Position numbers and translations under genes: made by a program. From CAZTPJ01 sp964614515 (GTDB lineage: Bacteria > Planctomycetota > Phycisphaerae > Phycisphaerales > UBA1924): 36,902 nt of DNA. How positions within the stretch are numbered: the stretch's first letter is position 1; the number at the start of each line of letters is the position of its first letter. The stretch covers positions 1-36,902 of the forward strand of contig CAZTPJ010000034.1 of assembly GCA_964614515.1 (NCBI GenBank), given 5' to 3'. The notes below the pieces were generated by a model. It searched no databases. It was not told the DNA's origin and worked only from the letters and a program-made list of their open reading frames with translations. Of this stretch, positions 34,293-36,902 are shown piece by piece.

Positions 34293-34661
34293 TCAGGCCG
34301 CGCCGCGGCGGATTGCGGGTTCCCAGGCGTCTGTGCGGCGTGTCTTCACTGGATCGAATCCGCCGAGCAGCATCGCGAGCTGCGTGCCATCGAGCACGAC
34401 CCGATCGGCGCCGGCGGTCAGTCGAGGAAGCTGAAATCGCCCGCGCGCCAGACGCTTGTAATAGACGACGAAGCCGCCCCGATCCCAAAACAGGATCTTG
34501 ATCCTGTCGCCGCGCTTTCCCACGAAGACGAAGAAGTGACCTCCGTATGGATCGAGTCCGAGCGCACCACGCACCAGCGCGCACAGACCGTCGTGGCCGC
34601 GACGCAGGTCCACGGTCTCGACGGCAAGATAGACCTTCGCTCCTGGCGAAACGGTCAGCAT
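34293..34661 (-). CDS. tnpB: IS66 accessory protein TnpB
   Basis: The product has 122 residues with the IS66 Orf2 signature: VYLAVETVDLRRGHDGLCALVRGALGLDPYGGHFFVFVGKRGDRIKILFWDRGGFVVYYKRLARGRF. It is essential for IS66 transposition, but its biochemical role is unclear. Its start overlaps the end of tnpA by 7 bp. Confidence 0.95.
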   Translation of the reverse strand: MLTVSPGAKVYLAVETVDLRRGHDGLCALVRGALGLDPYGGHFFVFVGKRGDRIKILFWDRGGFVVYYKRLARGRFQLPRLTAGADRVVLDGTQLAMLLGGFDPVKTRRTDAWEPAIRRGAA

Positions 34662-34909
34662 GCGCCGCGGATCGCCGCGATCGGCGACGCGACATAGCCG
34701 ACGTCGGCGCCGAGCTCGACGCGAATTCGGACGCCGTTCGTCTCCAGNNNNNNNNNNTGCATGCCTTGCTCACGACGCAGTTTCCACCTCCACCACTGCA
34801 GCGTCCGTGGCCTCACGCCGAGGCGGCGCGCCACCTCCGCGACACTTGCGCCGCGTCGAACCTCGCGGCAGGCGCGCTCCCAAAATTCGCGATCATGACG
34901 AACGGGCAC
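34655..34909 (-). CDS. tnpA: IS66 accessory protein TnpA, with assembly gap
   Basis: The N-terminal helix-turn-helix is clear (FWERACREVRRGASVAEVARRLGVRPRTLQWWRWKLR). The frame passes through a 10-N gap and resumes as NGVRIRVELGADVGYVAS, which fits the end of TnpA. The real gap should be 1 modulo 3 if the gene is intact. The proposed start is a GTG at 34909. Confidence 0.8.
   Translation of the reverse strand: MPVRHDREFWERACREVRRGASVAEVARRLGVRPRTLQWWRWKLRREQGMXXXXLETNGVRIRVELGADVGYVASPIAAIRGAC
34748..34757. other. Assembly gap (10 Ns) inside tnpA
   Basis: Ten undetermined bases within the IS66 element. Repeats of IS copies commonly break assemblies, so the true length is unknown. Confidence 0.98.
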
Positions 34910-34944
34910 GCGGCGAGCATCGCGCGATCCGCGGCGGCGCGGGA

Positions 34945-34975
34945 GGCGTCCATTCCGCGACGGTTACGTCGTCCC
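34945..34975. repeat. Right terminal inverted repeat and target-site copy of IS66
   Basis: The terminal repeat at 34945-34967 ends in GGTTAC. It is followed by the second target copy GTCGTCCC at 34968-34975. Confidence 0.92.
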
Positions 34976-35150
34976 GATCGTGCGCGGGCCGCGCGTTGCC
35001 GGACAGCATCTGCCAAGGTTGGTTGGCGATCGTTCCGGAGAGCGGTTGATCCGGAATCGCGAGCGATCCGGCCCCGCCGTCATCGCCGCTGCCGCAAGCG
35101 GATACTGCGAGGAACGACGCGAGCGCAACGCGTGAAAGCTTCGAGGTCAT
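34968..35150 (-). pseudogene. N-terminal part of a lipoprotein gene split by IS66
   Basis: Sixty-one codons from ATG 35150 encode a signal sequence with lipobox (AVSAC, then GSGDDGG) and SLAIPDQPLSGTIANQPWQM. The frame ends at the IS66 insertion and is completed by 32320-32625. Translation as it stands would add a short tail from within the IS. Confidence 0.88.
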
Positions 35151-35213
35151 CGGGCTTGACTCCTCAGGGACGATTCTGCCAGACATCTCGACGCGCATGT
35201 TGCGATCGGGCCG

Positions 35214-35381
35214 TCACCGTGCTGGCTTCGCGAGCGCGTTCTGCGCGATGGACTCCAGATCGAGGCGAACGAAGCCGGTCGCAACATCGCTCGGGCCGAA
35301 CTGCGTCCCGGCGTCCTTCGGCTTTTCCTCCGAAGCGTAAAGGTACGTGTCACGCAGCACGCTCTCGCTCGACGTCAGCGC
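35214..35381 (-). pseudogene. Possible C-terminal gene remnant
   Basis: An open 55-codon stretch reads like a real protein (SVLRDTYLYASEEKPKDAGTQFGPS, then GFVRLDLESIAQNALA) but is preceded by an in-frame TAG at 35382-35384. It has no ATG or RBS. It may be the end of a decayed gene. Confidence 0.3.
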
Positions 35382-35398
35382 CTACACCAGTGAGACAG

Positions 35399-35809
35399 CT
35401 ACATCGAGCTCGGCTCTTCGCGTCGCGGCGGCACGCTCGCGCTCTCGCCGGATCGCGTCAACGTCGCGGCCAACACGAGCAGTCGTGAGATGCGGACGGG
35501 CTTCGTGAGCTGGGCGCGGGCACCGGCGGCGAGCGCGGCGTTTTCGGAGAGGATCTTCTGAGAAGTGACGGCGATCACGGGGACTCGGCCGCACGCCTCG
35601 ACGATCGCGCTCAGGGCTGCACCGGCGGCGAGCTCGGCGAAGTCGACGCCCGCGATCACGAGGTCGGGGCGTGGCGGGAGCTGCAGGCGTCGCAGGAGCC
35701 CCAGGGCGGACACGGTCTCGATCTCGAAGCCGGAGCGGCCGAGCGCGAGGCGAAGCAAGATCGCGAGAGCCTGATCGTCCTCGCCGAGAAGCACTTTGGG
35801 CAGACGCAT
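35399..35809 (-). CDS. Stand-alone response-regulator receiver, degenerate
   Basis: The product has 136 residues with the receiver fold: the acidic pair in VLLGEDDQALAILLRLAL, VIAVTSQK at the fourth strand, and the late Lys in AQLTKPVRI. The phospho-acceptor position, normally Asp in LLDxxLP, reads IAGVDF, with Gly at the expected site. Phosphorylation there is therefore doubtful, although a shifted Asp follows two residues later. There is no output domain. It lies downstream of kdpE on the same strand. Confidence 0.75.
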   Translation of the reverse strand: MRLPKVLLGEDDQALAILLRLALGRSGFEIETVSALGLLRRLQLPPRPDLVIAGVDFAELAAGAALSAIVEACGRVPVIAVTSQKILSENAALAAGARAQLTKPVRISRLLVLAATLTRSGESASVPPRREEPSSM

Positions 35810-35925
35810 CGCATCCGCGGATGAGCAGGATTCGGACCAGGTGTGAGTCCAAGCATTTCGGATGGTTGGCGCGATATCGGTGTGTCGAAACGACTCGTTC
35901 GAGTCGAAGTAACGCGTTCGCGCGT

Positions 35926-36624
35926 TCAGCTCGCTTTCAAGCGGTAGCCAACACCGGGCTCGTTGAGGAGCAGGCGCGGGCGTGCGGGATCGGCTTCGAG
36001 CTTTTGGCGGAGGTGACCCATGAAGACGCGCAAGTAGGGCGCATCCTCCAGATGTTCGGGGCCCCAGACTTCGGTCAGCAGCTGGCGATGCGTGACGACG
36101 CGGCCCGCGTGTCGGATCAACACGCCGAGCAGCTTGTATTCGGTGGGCGTGAGATGGACGGGGGCGTCGTCGAGTCGGACTTCGCGCGCGGCGAAATCGA
36201 CGCGCAGGGCGCCGGACGTGAACACGGATTCGACGTCGCCGCTCTTGGCTCGGGATTGGTGGCGGAGGGCGACGCGAATTCGAGCGAGCAGCTCGCCCAC
36301 GCTGAACGGTTTGGTCAGATAGTCGTCCGCGCCGCGATCGAGCGCTTCGATCTTGTCCTCGTCGCGGCCGCGGGCCGAGATCACGATCACTGGCGCCTGG
36401 CTCCAGCCGCGCAGTCGCGCCGTGACCTCGAGCCCGTCTTGGTCGGGCAGCCCGAGGTCGAGCAAGATCACGTCCGGGGCGTGTTCGGCAGCCCGGGCGA
36501 GGCCATCGCGCGCCGTCTGCGCTTCGAGCACGCGGTAGCCGTGCGTCGACAGCGACGTGCGCAAGAAGCGCAGCATCTGCGGTTCGTCTTCGATCACCAG
36601 GATCGCAGGCTTGGCGCTGGTCAT
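35926..36624 (-). CDS. kdpE: KdpE-type response regulator
   Basis: The product has 232 residues from the ATG at 36624, which overlaps the kdpD stop (ATGA). The receiver (~1-120) has IEDEPQ, phospho-acceptor Asp in VILLDLGLPDQDGLE and the Lys in DDYLTKPFSVGELLARI. The winged-helix output domain has HLTPTEYKLLGVLIRHAGRVVTHRQLLTEVWGPEH and VFMGHLRQKLEADP, as in KdpE. KdpE activates the high-affinity potassium transporter genes kdpFABC, which are not in the window. Confidence 0.9.
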   Translation of the reverse strand: MTSAKPAILVIEDEPQMLRFLRTSLSTHGYRVLEAQTARDGLARAAEHAPDVILLDLGLPDQDGLEVTARLRGWSQAPVIVISARGRDEDKIEALDRGADDYLTKPFSVGELLARIRVALRHQSRAKSGDVESVFTSGALRVDFAAREVRLDDAPVHLTPTEYKLLGVLIRHAGRVVTHRQLLTEVWGPEHLEDAPYLRVFMGHLRQKLEADPARPRLLLNEPGVGYRLKAS

Positions 36625-36902
36625 GCCGTGCGCTCCGTCATCGTGAGCTCTCCGTCGGAGAGCGTTGCCGATTGCGCACGCGGCAGCGCAAGCTTGAAGA
36701 TGGCGCCGCCGCCTGCGCGGCTCTCGACCCACACGCGTCCGCCGTGCACGGTCGCGATCGCGCGGCAGATCGTGAGGCCGACGCCCATGCCGGAGCTTCC
36801 GGGCCGGCGCTGGAACTTGTCGAACGCGGCGCCAGCTTCGCTCGGTTCGAGTCCGGGGCCGCGATCGCGCACTTCGATCACGAGCTCGCCGTCGACGAGT
36901 GC
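36621..36902 (-). CDS. kdpD: KdpD-type sensor histidine kinase, C-terminal end
   Basis: Only the last ~93 residues of the ATPase domain are present, with the N-terminal part beyond the window. IEVRDRGPGLEP is the G1 box, and GMGVGLTICRAIATVHGGRVWVESRAGGGAIFKLALP is the G2 region with the KdpD-like ending. The pairing with kdpE and the 4-bp overlap support KdpD over a generic kinase. Confidence 0.8.
   Translation of the reverse strand, partial: ALVDGELVIEVRDRGPGLEPSEAGAAFDKFQRRPGSSGMGVGLTICRAIATVHGGRVWVESRAGGGAIFKLALPRAQSATLSDGELTMTERTA

Larger units (their letters stand above)
32634..34967 (-). mobile_element. Complete IS66-family element with 8-bp target duplication
   Basis: The element spans 2,334 bp (including a 10-N gap). 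It has tnpA, tnpB and tnpC in order on the minus strand, 23-bp imperfect terminal inverted repeats, and a perfect 8-bp direct duplication GTCGTCCC on both sides, the length typical for IS66. It interrupts a lipoprotein gene. Removing the element and one duplicate restores that gene's frame exactly, so the insertion is probably recent. Confidence 0.96.

Noticed and set aside
32685..34697. Plus-strand ORF of 670 codons opposite IS66 tnpC and tnpB
   Set aside because: Antisense to recognisable transposase genes, with no motifs of its own.

Overview
The window looks like a metagenome-derived scaffold with two unlike parts. Bases 1 to about 27,570 come from a planctomycete, most likely of the Phycisphaerae type. 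The evidence is four secreted proteins ending in the same Cys-rich double dockerin module (two DxDxxTGxGVxDxFDFLCF repeats ending in Gly-Cys-Pro), dapL-type lysine synthesis, an imuA-imuB-dnaE2 cassette and short dispersed repeats. From about 27,590 to the end the style changes: Ser-Gly-rich lipoproteins with ACGSGDD-like lipoboxes, a cation-chloride-cotransporter homologue, an IS66 element and kdpDE. This part resembles Myxococcota. The switch falls exactly where a dinB gene is cut after about 89 codons, and two 10-N gaps lie downstream, so the join is probably an assembly chimera and not one genome.

Planctomycete part. (i) 136-2562: a dockerin protein and a divergent HTH protein. (ii) 2724-2797: tRNA-Phe. 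(iii) 3143-10111: a DNA-damage block on the minus strand, with a SRAP/YedK protein, then imuA, imuB and dnaE2. imuA has its own strong promoter with a palindrome over the -10, and its mRNA looks leaderless. dnaE2 carries a striking insertion of about 650 bp between its third catalytic Asp and the rest of the polymerase core. The insertion has its own RBS and an ORF for a four-helix-bundle protein of the 23S rRNA intervening-sequence family, bounded by 24-bp repeat units in opposite orientation that can pair in the mRNA. The dnaE2 frame stays open right through it. (iv) 10485-18094: a beta-helix dockerin protein, hldE, three uncharacterised proteins and dapL. (v) 18091-25114: a GH63-like glucosidase coupled to dapL, a CgeB-like glycosyltransferase, and two more dockerin proteins (sugar-dehydrogenase-like and propeller-like). 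(vi) 25363-27547: a VOC protein, an EboD-like dehydroquinate-synthase homologue and a small companion protein.

Myxococcota-like part. A truncated dinB, an exported protein broken by a gap, a beta-helix lipoprotein and a cation-chloride-cotransporter-like permease come first. Then an IS66 element of about 2.33 kb has split a lipoprotein gene. Its terminal inverted repeats and an 8-bp target duplication are visible, and removing the IS plus one duplicate restores a 162-residue ORF exactly. The end holds a receiver protein without the usual phospho-acceptor Asp, kdpE, and the 3' end of kdpD running off the window.
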